A DNA stretch of 54,075 nt from Gammaproteobacteria bacterium (GCA_013373545.1 JABXHQ010000058.1:1-54075); one strand, 5' to 3'; counted from the first letter of the stretch, positions 1 to 9,501 are shown. The notes: a model not told the origin generated them from the letters alone. Made by a program: numbers and translations.

Positions 1-2184
1 GATCGCATCTACTCCGGCATGAGTTGCGAGTAGCGTTAGCGTTATCCCGTAGCGCTCTAAGGTTTCTTTTAATGTATCCGCTAATAACATTAATGCTGAG
101 TATTCTTCACTTTCTATTTTCGGGCGCAGAACCTCATCGCCAATAACTTCGAGCAACTTATGCTCATGCATAAAAGCCAAATATTGCTCGATAATCTGCT
201 CCATTTGTTCATCTTGAAAGGCTATAAATAGCTCGCGCTTTAGCAGCGGGTAAATAGCTTTGCAGGAAGCGATTAATTGCGCCTTCTTAACACTGTTTTT
301 CTGCCGGAAGTTGCTGGCGATTAACGCGGGAACGGCGAACAAATGCATAATGTTATTTCGGTAGTAGGTCATCAATACTGCTGAGCGTTCAGTAATTTGA
401 CACAGGTTACCCAAAGGATTCTCAAATTCATTGAGTGCACCCAATGCTTTCGACTCTTCAATAATTTGTTTAGCATCGTTGTAAGCGCAGCTAATATCTT
501 GATGATACGGAACGTGTCGTAACATCGATAAATAGAGGTTAAGTTGGTTAGCTAACTCTACTTTACCCAGTGTTCGCCGTTGCGTGGACAGTAAAATGAG
601 ACTGGTCAAATTAACACAGTTAACAATGCTGCTTTGATTAATTCGGGTCATGCATTGTTCACCTAGCTGAGTCACTGAATCGGACAGCCAGCTTGGTCGC
701 TCTTCAGTGTCATAGTCGCGCCAATTGGCGTCACTTTTTTGCAGCCACTTTTCTAAATCAATGGGTTCAGCAAAATTAACGTAAACTTTTCCGTAGCGCT
801 GTTTTAGTTGATTTCTGACGGTTAATAATTGCCCCATTGATTCTTTCTTTTTCTTCGCTCCTTGCATTTCTTTAACGTAACTTTTTCCTTCCATCATCCG
901 TTCGTAGCCGACATACACCGGAACAATCATGATTGGCTTGCGACAGCCGCGCATAAAGTTTTGGATCATCATGCTCATCATTCCAGTTTTAGGTTGTAAT
1001 AAACGACCGGTGCGACTACGCCCCCCCTCGGGGAAAAACTCAACTGGAATACCTTTGTTAAGCAACGAGTGAAAGTAAGCATTGAAGATTGCGGTGTATA
1101 ATTTGTTACCGCTGAAACTGCGCCGAATAAAGAATGCTCCGCCGCGACGTAACACGCTTCCGATGGGCCAGAAGTTCAAGTTTATACCAGCAGCAATATG
1201 GGGCGGGACTAAGCCTTCATAATACAAAACGTAAGACAACAATAAGTAATCAATGTGGCTACGATGACAAGGCACGTAGACGACTTCGTGAGTACTTGCG
1301 AGGTCGCGCACTCGTGCTGCATTATGCACTTCGATACCTCCATACATTTTATTCCAGAGCCACGACAGCAGAGTGCTCATAAAACGAACGGTTTTATAGG
1401 AGTAATTCGATGCGATTTCATCCGCATATTTAAGTGCAACTTTTTTTGCTTTTGCGTTGGATATTTTTTTCTTTTTTTGTTCTCTTTTAATTGCTTCGAT
1501 AACTTTATCGTCAGCCAGTAAGCTAGTGATCATTTGTTTGCGGTTCGCCACTAACGGGCCCATTGCCGCAATCCATTGTCGATGAAAATACACTCGTAAC
1601 GTTCGAATGACTTTAAGCGCTTTCTTTTCATTTCCAGTTGAGCTATTTAATCGTTCAAATTTCAGTGGTCGACCAAAGTTCATAAAGCTATTGCGACCTT
1701 GAAACAACAAAATTAAAAATTTTCTAAACGGAGTGGCGCTTTCGGTATCAGTAAAAAACAATCGAAGTAACGACTTCTCTTTTCCTGGGTTACGACCCCA
1801 GTAAAGTGAAACTGGCAACAGCTGAACATCGTTTAAGTTGTCTTCATGTTGAGCAAAAAGACGTTCTAGCAAGCGTGAATATTTGCGAATGGTAGATGGG
1901 CGGCGGCCAAATATTTGCTTGTGCTGAATAAAAAACACTGCTCCATTAGGAATGCTTTCTTGTCCCGATGAAAGGTATTGCGGGGAGGGTAAGCCGAGTC
2001 GGTCACATTCTTGTTGTAGCATAGTAAAGCTACTGGTCGAGCGTGTTCGCATCACATAATAAATTGGTTTTTCTTGATCAAGTTCCAGCGACTGCTGCGG
2101 CGCTTCAGGTAATGTTTTTATTTTCACTAACCATTTGATTGGAAGCTTAACAAGATAAAAATAAAGTTTTCGTAATCCGCGCAT
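1..2184 (-). CDS. plsB: Glycerol-3-phosphate 1-O-acyltransferase PlsB (C-terminus cut by window edge)
   Basis: PlsB acylates sn-glycerol-3-phosphate at position 1 with acyl-CoA or acyl-ACP, the first step of phospholipid synthesis at the inner membrane. The visible 728 codons contain the acyltransferase H-X4-D motif (CHRSHID, H307 to D312) and the FFPEGGRSRTGR substrate-binding block further on, in the usual order. E. coli PlsB is about 807 residues, so roughly 80 C-terminal residues lie beyond base 1. The ATG at 2184 has a GAAGAA purine run upstream. The decarboxylase gene ends only 14 bases before this start, so plsB is probably the third gene of that operon. Confident family call. Confidence 0.95.
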   Translation of the reverse strand, partial: MRGLRKLYFYLVKLPIKWLVKIKTLPEAPQQSLELDQEKPIYYVMRTRSTSSFTMLQQECDRLGLPSPQYLSSGQESIPNGAVFFIQHKQIFGRRPSTIRKYSRLLERLFAQHEDNLNDVQLLPVSLYWGRNPGKEKSLLRLFFTDTESATPFRKFLILLFQGRNSFMNFGRPLKFERLNSSTGNEKKALKVIRTLRVYFHRQWIAAMGPLVANRKQMITSLLADDKVIEAIKREQKKKKISNAKAKKVALKYADEIASNYSYKTVRFMSTLLSWLWNKMYGGIEVHNAARVRDLASTHEVVYVPCHRSHIDYLLLSYVLYYEGLVPPHIAAGINLNFWPIGSVLRRGGAFFIRRSFSGNKLYTAIFNAYFHSLLNKGIPVEFFPEGGRSRTGRLLQPKTGMMSMMIQNFMRGCRKPIMIVPVYVGYERMMEGKSYVKEMQGAKKKKESMGQLLTVRNQLKQRYGKVYVNFAEPIDLEKWLQKSDANWRDYDTEERPSWLSDSVTQLGEQCMTRINQSSIVNCVNLTSLILLSTQRRTLGKVELANQLNLYLSMLRHVPYHQDISCAYNDAKQIIEESKALGALNEFENPLGNLCQITERSAVLMTYYRNNIMHLFAVPALIASNFRQKNSVKKAQLIASCKAIYPLLKRELFIAFQDEQMEQIIEQYLAFMHEHKLLEVIGDEVLRPKIESEEYSALMLLADTLKETLERYGITLTLLATHAGVDAI

Positions 2185-2198
2185 ATTTGATTCTTCTT

Positions 2199-3440
2199 TT
2201 AAACCAAAACTTCAATTGGTTGTGGATGACTTAAAAATTCTCGTGGGCTAGCGGTAAAGCCATAAGCTCCCGATTGATAGATGGCGACAATGTCGCCGAC
2301 TTCAATTTGCGGAAAACTCATGTTTTTTGCTAATAAGTCCAGTGGAGTACATAATGGGCCGGTGATGGTGACATTATCTCCGGTGGGCAAGTTCATTTTA
2401 TTGGCAATGGCAACCGGATAATTTTTTCGGATCACTTGGCCAAAGTTTCCAGATGCAGCAAGGTGGTGATGCATTCCGCCATCGACGATTACAAACGTCT
2501 CGCCTCGGGACTGCTTGATATCCGTTACCCGACTAACATATAGCCCTGCATTACCAACTAAAAATCGCCCCAATTCGATAATGACCTCTGTAGTGGCAAA
2601 CTCACTTTGATACTGTTCAAGTAGGCCTTTTAATTCGGTAGCAATTGGCTTTATATCGAGCACTGTTTCACCGGGAAAGTAAGGGATCCCAAATCCGCCG
2701 CCAATGTTTAAATGAGCCAAGTCTAATTTCAATTGTTGTTTTATTTTTGCGGCTAAGGCAAAAATTCCGCGGTGAGCTTCGCAAATTGAAGCGGCGCTTA
2801 AATTTTGTGAGCCGGTAAAGATATGTAATCCTCGAAAGTTAACCGATGGCTGTTGAAGCAATGGTAAGATATTAACAACAGCTTCAGCGTCAATACCAAA
2901 CTGTTGGGCGCCGCCGCCCATTTTCATTCCCGAAGATTTAAGTTCAAAGTCGGGATTAATACGCAGCGCGACGTTGGCGCGATAACCGCTTTGCTCACTT
3001 AGCGCGATCACTCGTTTGAGTTCGTTTTCTGACTCGATATTAATGATGATGCCACTTGCGAGCGCCATTTGTAGTTCCGCATCGCGCTTTCCCGGGCCGG
3101 CAAAGCTAACCTGAGTAGGCGCAACGCTGCTATTTAATGCATGGATTAATTCCGCCGAAGAGGCAACATCGAGCCCATCGACCAAAGGCGCAATAAAGTC
3201 AATTAAGGCCGGCATCGGATTGGCCTTAATGGCATAGTGAAGTTTAATTTTACCGGGTAATTCTGCTCGAAGCTGCGCAATATTCTGCTTGATCACAGAG
3301 CGGTCGTAAGCATAAAAAGGTGTTTGACCGACGCGATCCACCAATTGGGTAATGGGCACTTGGTTTACCAGCAACTGGTGTCCAGCTGTGGCGAATTGAT
3401 CCATCGGGCAGTGGCGCGGTTTGGCTGACGTGTTATTCAT
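2199..3440 (-). CDS. PLP-dependent decarboxylase, exosortase A system-associated type
   Basis: This 413-residue protein is a fold-type III PLP decarboxylase related to diaminopimelate and ornithine decarboxylases. Seen in the sequence: PLP lysine K72 in HYAIKANP, the histidine of LHIFTGSQ (H206), the phosphate-binding GGGFG at 247-251, ELGR at 289-292, the dimer-partner cysteine in GPLCTPLD (C364), and Y393 in GAYG. The sequence style fits the family found in exosortase A / PEP-CTERM polysaccharide loci (TIGR03099) rather than LysA. It overlaps the upstream ligase gene by 8 bases, so the two are translationally coupled. The substrate is unknown; a linked pathway with the ligase is inference. 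No exosortase is visible nearby. Confidence 0.85.
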   Translation of the reverse strand: MNNTSAKPRHCPMDQFATAGHQLLVNQVPITQLVDRVGQTPFYAYDRSVIKQNIAQLRAELPGKIKLHYAIKANPMPALIDFIAPLVDGLDVASSAELIHALNSSVAPTQVSFAGPGKRDAELQMALASGIIINIESENELKRVIALSEQSGYRANVALRINPDFELKSSGMKMGGGAQQFGIDAEAVVNILPLLQQPSVNFRGLHIFTGSQNLSAASICEAHRGIFALAAKIKQQLKLDLAHLNIGGGFGIPYFPGETVLDIKPIATELKGLLEQYQSEFATTEVIIELGRFLVGNAGLYVSRVTDIKQSRGETFVIVDGGMHHHLAASGNFGQVIRKNYPVAIANKMNLPTGDNVTITGPLCTPLDLLAKNMSFPQIEVGDIVAIYQSGAYGFTASPREFLSHPQPIEVLV

Positions 3441-5046
3441 TGCAGTTGTCTTTAGCGGCTCGCGAAAAAAAATCGTTAAATTGCTGACTTAAACCGGAGC
3501 GATCAATCTTACCATTGGCGTTACGTGGCAGTGCGGTTTGTTGGATAAACGCCTGTGGTTGCATAAACGTTGGTAGTTGTTGACGACAAACACTCTGCAA
3601 CTGCTGTTGGTTTAATTCATGCTCTGGTTTTGCACTGTAAATAATGATTATACCCTGACCCAGGGTCGGATGTGGAGCGCCAATAGCGACCACCTCTCCG
3701 AGCGCAGGCACCGCATAGAGGGTGTCTTCTAGTTCCTGAGGACTGATTCGATAACCGGAACACTTAATCATTTCATCGTTGCGGCCAACAAAGTAGATAT
3801 CACCATCTTCGTCAATGGTTACTTGATCGCCGGAGTATACCGCGCGTTCATTGGGATCTTGACTAAGTTGACTGGGTAGTGGGCGAAAGCGTTGTGCGGT
3901 TTTTTCCGGAGCCTGCCAGTAACCTTGCGCAACTAAGGGACCACGATGAACCAGTTCTCCCACTTCTCCGGGCTGCGCTAGTTGGCCATGTTGATTAATA
4001 ACAAATAGCTCAGCGTTTGGAATTGCACGACCGATAGAATTCGGTTTTTGGTCAATCAACGTCGGTGGTAAGAAGGTACTGCGAAAGGCTTCGGTTAAAC
4101 CGTACATTAAATAGGGTGTGGCGTGTGGCATACACTGCCGCAATTGTTGTAATGTGGTGGTAGGCATTGCTCCGCCACTGTTGGTCCAATAACGCAGTGC
4201 TGGCAGTGCCTCGGGCCAAGATAATTGACTTAGTTGGATCCAAACCGGTGGCACGGCTGCTAACCCGGTGATCTGATAATGGTGGAGCGCTTTTATGACA
4301 TCGCGCGGCAATAAGTAATCAAATAATACGACTGATGCCCCGACACTAAATGCCGTGGTTAATTGACTGAAACCGTAATCAAAACTCAATGGCAGTAATG
4401 CGAGTAAGCGATCGTTTTCATGATTATTGAGGTATTGTGCAACGCTATGTGCACCGGTCACCATATTCTGATGCGATAACATCACCCCTTTGGGTTGGCC
4501 CGTACTCCCCGATGTATACAGCAGAGCCGCCAGTTCATGTGCCGCTCGATTGGAGGATTCCAAGGAGGTGGGTGCCGTGGATAGCTGCCATGAGTGGATT
4601 GTAATGGAACCGAGGTTTTCGGCTGTTGTTGGCTGCTCATTGTCGATTAACACAACGGCACTAAGGGTTTGCTCGAATTCAACTTGTTGTTGTATTTGTT
4701 GCCAGCGCTGGCGGCTAGTAACTAAAATTTTTGCGCCGGCATCACGCAGAATATGCTCAACTTGCAGTGGCTTTAGCTGTGGATTGATCGGTACCATAAC
4801 CGCGCCCGCGCAAGAAGTACCAAACAGTGCCGCGACCGTCTCAAGTTGCTTTGGTAAATACACCGCGACACGATCATTTTGATGAACACCCAACTGACCG
4901 AGCAACTGTGCAAAACGATGGGTCGCGAAACGCAATTGCTGATAATTCAATTGCTCATTTTTATAATGTAAAGCTGTTGCTAACGGGTTTTGCTCAGCTT
5001 GTTGATCAATCAAGTGATGAAGTAATTGACTCATGTTCGTATGCAA
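3433..5046 (-). CDS. AMP-forming acyl-CoA ligase, exosortase A system-associated type
   Basis: This is an ANL-superfamily adenylate-forming enzyme of about 537 residues. The AMP/phosphate loop is YTSGSTGQPKGVMLSH near residues 177-192, a YSGDQ motif follows, and the C-terminal catalytic lysine sits in NANGKIDRS. It resembles the ligase paired with the decarboxylase in PEP-CTERM/exosortase A loci (TIGR03098) and would activate a carboxylic acid or amino acid as acyl-adenylate. The start is ambiguous: a TTG at 5046 or an ATG at 5034, neither with a strong ribosome-binding site; the ATG gives MSQLLHHL and is equally reasonable. It is the first gene of a ligase-decarboxylase-plsB run. Its substrate cannot be read from the sequence. 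Confidence 0.85.
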   Translation of the reverse strand: MHTNMSQLLHHLIDQQAEQNPLATALHYKNEQLNYQQLRFATHRFAQLLGQLGVHQNDRVAVYLPKQLETVAALFGTSCAGAVMVPINPQLKPLQVEHILRDAGAKILVTSRQRWQQIQQQVEFEQTLSAVVLIDNEQPTTAENLGSITIHSWQLSTAPTSLESSNRAAHELAALLYTSGSTGQPKGVMLSHQNMVTGAHSVAQYLNNHENDRLLALLPLSFDYGFSQLTTAFSVGASVVLFDYLLPRDVIKALHHYQITGLAAVPPVWIQLSQLSWPEALPALRYWTNSGGAMPTTTLQQLRQCMPHATPYLMYGLTEAFRSTFLPPTLIDQKPNSIGRAIPNAELFVINQHGQLAQPGEVGELVHRGPLVAQGYWQAPEKTAQRFRPLPSQLSQDPNERAVYSGDQVTIDEDGDIYFVGRNDEMIKCSGYRISPQELEDTLYAVPALGEVVAIGAPHPTLGQGIIIIYSAKPEHELNQQQLQSVCRQQLPTFMQPQAFIQQTALPRNANGKIDRSGLSQQFNDFFSRAAKDNCNE

Positions 5047-5218
5047 ATAGAGTGACGGCCTAAATAGCCATTAATGGCGTGCGGTTTCAACTCGCAGCCT
5101 ATTCGAGTTCGATAGGGCTAAGTTATTGATATCACGTTGTTTGTTGGCGTAATCCTGCGCATAGTGTAGCATGCAAGTTGTCTGACGTCAGCAACCTAGA
5201 GAACAGCGAGTAGCGCGC

Positions 5219-6400
5219 ATGCGACGAATGTTGGGAATGGTAACCTTAATTATTGGTTACGGGTCCCTTTATCCTTTTAATTTTGATCCCATGTTAGCCA
5301 GTACAACTGACTGGTCGACTTGGTTTTTTGATGTATCAGCCGCGACTTCGCGTGGGGACATTTTGGGCAATGTATTGCTGTTCTTCCCGTTAGGCTTTAT
5401 TGCGGCTTATGGTTGGCACGATGGTGAACGATTACACCATCGCTCGTGGCGACTGGGAGTGGTGCTCGGCGCTTGCTTCTTCGCATTACTACTACAAATG
5501 CTGCAAGTTATGCTGCCGACCCGGATCGCTTCGATGAGTGACACTTGGGCGAATATCGCGGGCTTGCTACTCGGGCTAATCATTTATCGAGTGATTGCCA
5601 GTCGCACATTGGCGCAATACCTCAATAGCGATCGCGTTTTGGTTGAACGAGTGGTTCCGGCATTTTTATTGTGTTGTTGGCTCGGTTATTTGTGGTTTCC
5701 ATTTATTCCTTCAATGCGCCTCGACCAGTTTTTGTATAGCTTCCGCCCGCTTAGCCATTGGCATTTGGTAACGCCTTTTGCCGTATTGGATGACTGGTTT
5801 AGTTGGAGTATTTTTTGGTGGTTGCTGAATCGCTTTTTAGCGCGGCCGTTAAAGGTTTATCAACAGCTCCTTCTGATAGCGCTCATCATTCTGGTACAAG
5901 CCGGACTGCTGCGTAATATTTTATCCTTAGCCAGTTTATTTGCGGCGCTGCTGGCACTGGTAACTTTGCCGTTGGTAACACGAATGAAGGAGTATTCATT
6001 GGCACTTGCGTTACTCTTTTGGTGGTCGCTTAAGGTTTGGTTTCCATTTAATTGGGTGCCCGATAGTTCGGCACTTTCGTTGATACCCTTTGCACGCTTT
6101 CTTACTGGTAGCCACTGGATCAACAGCTTTATTATTTTTGAAACGTTATTTTTCCTTGGGGCCATTGCTTACTGTTTACGTTTTCACCCCAGTGTCGCGC
6201 AAACGGATTGGCGGCGCTTGCAAGTACCGGTGGTGGCAACACTTTGGATTGCGCTTGTGGAAGTCGGGCAAATAGCCTTTGGAGAACGGCGCATAGCGGC
6301 TTCGAGCAGCTTGTTATTTGCCTTATTGTTTTTCAGTATGGAGCGATTGAAGCAATCCGCCGAATCACAGCTGGCGCAGCTAAGCGCCAAACAATCCTGA
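5219..6400 (+). CDS. VanZ family polytopic membrane protein
   Basis: A 393-residue, very hydrophobic protein with roughly ten predicted membrane segments. The N-terminal third carries the VanZ-like signature: GDILGNVLLFFPLGF, then an LQMLQ helix, then SDTWANIAGLLLG. The remainder is further membrane helices without a motif I recognise. VanZ proteins confer low teicoplanin resistance in enterococci, but in Gram-negatives they are common in polysaccharide and exosortase loci with unknown role. It is divergent from the exosortase-type ligase across 172 bases, which suggests a related cell-surface job, though that is inference. The short C-terminal tail is soluble and ends LAQLSAKQS. Confidence 0.75.
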   Translation: MRRMLGMVTLIIGYGSLYPFNFDPMLASTTDWSTWFFDVSAATSRGDILGNVLLFFPLGFIAAYGWHDGERLHHRSWRLGVVLGACFFALLLQMLQVMLPTRIASMSDTWANIAGLLLGLIIYRVIASRTLAQYLNSDRVLVERVVPAFLLCCWLGYLWFPFIPSMRLDQFLYSFRPLSHWHLVTPFAVLDDWFSWSIFWWLLNRFLARPLKVYQQLLLIALIILVQAGLLRNILSLASLFAALLALVTLPLVTRMKEYSLALALLFWWSLKVWFPFNWVPDSSALSLIPFARFLTGSHWINSFIIFETLFFLGAIAYCLRFHPSVAQTDWRRLQVPVVATLWIALVEVGQIAFGERRIAASSSLLFALLFFSMERLKQSAESQLAQLSAKQS

Positions 6401-6474
6401 GCCTTGTCATGATTGTGTAAAAATTCAGCAGTACACTGAGTCTACGGTTTGAGAATTTAGTTAGGAGTTATCTC

Positions 6475-6948
6475 ATGTCGGCTTCAGCATCTGCAGCACC
6501 CATTTCAGCGCTACCTGCGATCCCTCGAGCACATCACCACCAAGCCTATCGTGCATTAGCGCAATCGCTTATATTGCAGCCGCCATTGCCGCGTCGCGAG
6601 CAGCTCGATGCTTGGTTACTCAAGCATGGCATAAGCTTTGAGCTGGGATTGGATTTTGAAACTCGTACTCTGGATGCGCGCGCACGGGAAGATTTTTGGC
6701 AAAATGAATATCGCCAAGTAGTACGTGATGCTTTACAAGGCGCAATGTTTTATTCCGATGCTTTTCAACAGCGATTATATGTACGCTACATTCAGTGTGA
6801 ACGGGTCAGCGAGTCAGCCGCACGCAACATTCATCATGCAGAATTGTTGCGTCTCTCGCAATTAACGCCAGCGAAAGCTGCGCCGACGCTCACTTCGTTG
6901 GTGCTGGTGGTCTCGTTGGTGATGTTGCCACTGATATTCTTATTATAA
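6475..6948 (+). CDS. Hypothetical protein with C-terminal membrane anchor
   Basis: I do not recognise this 157-residue protein. AGGAG at 6463-6467 sits seven bases before the ATG, so it is very likely translated. The first 20 residues are Ala/Ser/Pro rich, the middle (about 25-130) looks helical and charged with many Arg and Gln residues, and residues 138-157 form a single hydrophobic helix at the very C-terminus. That topology suggests a tail-anchored inner membrane protein with its bulk in the cytoplasm. It stands alone between the VanZ-like gene and endonuclease V, with 74 and 89 base gaps, and nothing nearby indicates a function. Confidence 0.6.
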   Translation: MSASASAAPISALPAIPRAHHHQAYRALAQSLILQPPLPRREQLDAWLLKHGISFELGLDFETRTLDARAREDFWQNEYRQVVRDALQGAMFYSDAFQQRLYVRYIQCERVSESAARNIHHAELLRLSQLTPAKAAPTLTSLVLVVSLVMLPLIFLL

Positions 6949-7037
6949 CGCCGGGCCTGAGTTCAGTCGGAGGGGAAAGTTTTACCTTGCCAGCGACGCT
7001 AGCGACTTCTACAGTATGCGTTTTTGCGTGAGGTGTT

Positions 7038-7727
7038 ATGACGACTGACGAATGGCCCCAAAGCGTTGCCGCCGCACGCGCACAGCAAATTAAGTGGGCT
7101 GGCAAACTCAAGCTGCAGTCATTTCCGGTTAGTTTACTGCGTGCGACTACTCGAGTTGTTGGCGTCGATGTTGGCGTGGACTCTGCGACGCAACAATTGC
7201 GTGCAGCCGCCGTGCTGGTCGATCCGATTAATGCTGAGTTACGTGATATGGCGGTAGCAACGGCAACTGCGCAGTTTCCCTATGTACCCGGGTATCTGTC
7301 TTATCGCGAAGTTCCGGTGATATTAGCGGCGCTCGCCAAGCTCGCGGTTACGCCTGATATTTTATTCTGTGATGGGCAAGGTATCGCGCATCCGCGGCAA
7401 TTTGGCATTGCTTGTCACTTGGGCTTGTTGCAGAATTGCCCGTCTATCGGCATCGCTAAAAGTTTACTGTTTGGCACAGCGAAGTCACCAGCAGCCAAGT
7501 TTGGCGCGCATAGCGTCATTGAAGTTCAAGGTAATGCAGTGGGTATGGCGTTGCGTTCTCGAGAGCAGGTAAAGCCCATTTATCTCTCTCCCGGACATAA
7601 AATAAACTTGCTCGATGCTTTGCAATGGACACTGCATTTTTGTCGCGGCTTTAAACTGCCTGAGCCAACTCGCTTGGCGGATCAAATCGCCTCTCGTCGC
7701 CATAAAAAATGGCAAACTGTAGATTAA
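7038..7727 (+). CDS. nfi: Endonuclease V (deoxyinosine 3' endonuclease)
   Basis: Endonuclease V nicks DNA at the second phosphodiester bond 3' of deoxyinosine, starting repair of deaminated adenine. The 229-residue length is close to E. coli Nfi. Conserved blocks in order are VVGVDVGVD (catalytic Asp), YVPGYLSYRE (lesion-recognition wedge), DGQGIAHPRQFG (catalytic Asp and helix), IGIAKSLL, and a C-terminal LSPGHKINLLDAL followed by LPEPTRLADQIAS. The ATG has GAGGT upstream. A phosphatase gene follows 14 bases after the stop, but the two are not functionally related in any obvious way. Confidence 0.95.
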   Translation: MTTDEWPQSVAAARAQQIKWAGKLKLQSFPVSLLRATTRVVGVDVGVDSATQQLRAAAVLVDPINAELRDMAVATATAQFPYVPGYLSYREVPVILAALAKLAVTPDILFCDGQGIAHPRQFGIACHLGLLQNCPSIGIAKSLLFGTAKSPAAKFGAHSVIEVQGNAVGMALRSREQVKPIYLSPGHKINLLDALQWTLHFCRGFKLPEPTRLADQIASRRHKKWQTVD

Positions 7728-7741
7728 GTAGGAAGTTATTC

Positions 7742-9118
7742 ATGGTATTTCGTTTTCACTCCTTGGGTTTAGTGGTTTGTTTGGTTGCGTTACTTTTTGC
7801 CGCTGGCGCTGGGAGCGCGCAGAAACCAGACCGGACTACCAGGGTGGCGCCGAAGAATATTATTTTAATGATTGGCGATGGAATGGGGCCTGCACAGTTA
7901 AAAGCCTATCGAATGTATCAAGACAATCCGGCCCAGCGCGGTATCGAACCACTGCGTTTGGATCGGCATTTAGTGGGAACTTTAGCCACCGACCCCAAGT
8001 TAACAGAAGCCCAAGCGGAGTCATTGGCGCATTACCAAGTCACCGATTCAGCCGCTTCAGCAACCGCCTACAGTACTGGTCAACGAACGTTTAACGGTGC
8101 TATTGCAGTGGACATTGAGCAGCAACCGTTGCCAACGATACTTGAGCAAGCTAAACGACGAGGCATGAAAGTCGGCTTGGTCGCCACTTCACAAATTGTA
8201 CATGCAACGCCGGCGGCCTTTATTGCGCATGTACCCAGTCGGCGCCAGTACAATGAAATTGCCGATGCATTTGTCGATAATCAGTTTAAACAGCAGCCGT
8301 TAGTGGATGTATTTCTAGGTGGTGGCTGGCAGTATTTCGCTCGCGAAGATCGCAATTTGGTCGCTGAACTCAAAGCTCATGGCTATACGGTGATCCGCAC
8401 TCAGCAAGAATTGGCGAATGCGGGAGCGAAAGTCGCTGGGCTATTTGCCGATGTCGCCCTTGCAGCGGCCAAAGATCGCCCGGCAACCCAGCCTTCGCTA
8501 GCGACCATGACTACGGCCGCTATTGAGCGGTTGGAACAGAACAACGGCTTTTTTCTGATGGTAGAGGGCAGTCAGATTGACTGGAGTGCCCACGCCAATG
8601 ACATCGCGGGTGTGGTACAAGAAATGGATGATTTTCATCAAGCGGTAGAGGTCGCGCTTGATTTCGCCGCGAAAGAAGGTAATACCTTAGTGATCGTAAC
8701 GGCTGATCACGAAACTGGAGGATTGTCGATTGGCCGTAAAATTGGTGATGATTCTCCCTATGCTTATCATGTGCAACCTTTGCGCAACTTACAACACAGC
8801 ATGCGTTGGTACTTAGAGCATGCGTTGGCGGAAAAATCGTTGCAGACCTTCCTTCAACACACGGGTATTGAGCTGACCGAACCGGAAACTAAGCAGTGGC
8901 AATCACTGCAGCAAACGCCTGATAAAAAACAACTGTGGACTTTGTTATTAGCGATTATGGATCGAGTAACTTTTACCGGCTGGACGACCAATGGACATAC
9001 CGGTGTTGATGTCAATCTCTACGCCTTTGGTCTTGGAGCGGAAAGATTACGGGGATATCACGACAACGATTTTATTGGCAAGCAAATTCAACTTTGGTTA
9101 AATGAAGCTCAACAATAA
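7742..9118 (+). CDS. Secreted alkaline phosphatase (PhoA family)
   Basis: A periplasmic or secreted phosphomonoesterase of about 458 residues. The ATG at 7742 is chosen over an upstream in-frame ATG at 7709 because AGGAAG lies six bases before it and it starts directly with a signal peptide (MVFRFHSLGL, hydrophobic core, cleavage near GSAQ). Catalytic blocks are LMIGDGMGP (metal Asp), VTDSAASATA with nucleophile Ser about residue 103, EGSQIDWSAHAND, and TADHETGG with metal ligands Asp-His; a late TNGHTG His is the remaining zinc ligand. All active-site positions look intact. Substrate may be phosphate esters in general; no Pho box was identified. Confidence 0.9.
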   Translation: MVFRFHSLGLVVCLVALLFAAGAGSAQKPDRTTRVAPKNIILMIGDGMGPAQLKAYRMYQDNPAQRGIEPLRLDRHLVGTLATDPKLTEAQAESLAHYQVTDSAASATAYSTGQRTFNGAIAVDIEQQPLPTILEQAKRRGMKVGLVATSQIVHATPAAFIAHVPSRRQYNEIADAFVDNQFKQQPLVDVFLGGGWQYFAREDRNLVAELKAHGYTVIRTQQELANAGAKVAGLFADVALAAAKDRPATQPSLATMTTAAIERLEQNNGFFLMVEGSQIDWSAHANDIAGVVQEMDDFHQAVEVALDFAAKEGNTLVIVTADHETGGLSIGRKIGDDSPYAYHVQPLRNLQHSMRWYLEHALAEKSLQTFLQHTGIELTEPETKQWQSLQQTPDKKQLWTLLLAIMDRVTFTGWTTNGHTGVDVNLYAFGLGAERLRGYHDNDFIGKQIQLWLNEAQQ

Positions 9119-9135
9119 TCAGCGGAATAGGGAAG

Positions 9136-9501
9136 ATGACGAAAAAAGTGGTGTGGACCGATTTGACCGTTGCGGATGCCAGCGGGCTTAAAGACTTTTA
9201 CCAATCAGTGGTAGGCTTTGCGGCCGAGCCGGTTAGTATGGGTGATTATGAAGACTATTGTTTAAAAGCTCCCGATGCTAGCGATCCGGAAGTGGGTGTT
9301 TGTCATGCGCGCGGTGGGAACGCTGACATACCACCGGTTTGGTTGGTGTATTTTGCGGTTGCCGATTTAACCGCCGCATTAGCACAAGTCGAAGCGGCCG
9401 GTGGCAGCGTCTTAAAAGCCCCCACTGCTGGTGGAGCATTTGCGGTTATTCGTGATCCCGCAGGTGCGGTGTGCGCGTTGTACCAAACTGACGCTCAATA
9501 A
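9136..9501 (+). CDS. VOC (glyoxalase/bleomycin-resistance fold) family protein
   Basis: A 121-residue single-domain protein of the vicinal oxygen chelate superfamily. Two beta-alpha-beta-beta-beta modules are visible: the first from WTDLTVADASGLKDFY, the second from VYFAVADLTAALAQVEA ending in FAVIRDPAGAVCALYQ. Members include dioxygenases, lyases and simple binding proteins, so the substrate cannot be assigned. GGGAAG lies immediately upstream of the ATG, with another GGAA slightly earlier. It follows the phosphatase by 17 bases and is probably cotranscribed with it. Confidence 0.8.
   Translation: MTKKVVWTDLTVADASGLKDFYQSVVGFAAEPVSMGDYEDYCLKAPDASDPEVGVCHARGGNADIPPVWLVYFAVADLTAALAQVEAAGGSVLKAPTAGGAFAVIRDPAGAVCALYQTDAQ

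Noticed and set aside
2199-3440. Annotation of the decarboxylase as diaminopimelate decarboxylase LysA
   Set aside because: PLP residues are shared, but the neighbouring ligase with coupled translation and the sequence style fit the exosortase-associated family better.
4490-4882. Open reading frame of 130 codons on the plus strand
   Set aside because: It lies fully antisense to the acyl-CoA ligase, whose motifs are clear, and it lacks a family or a ribosome-binding site.
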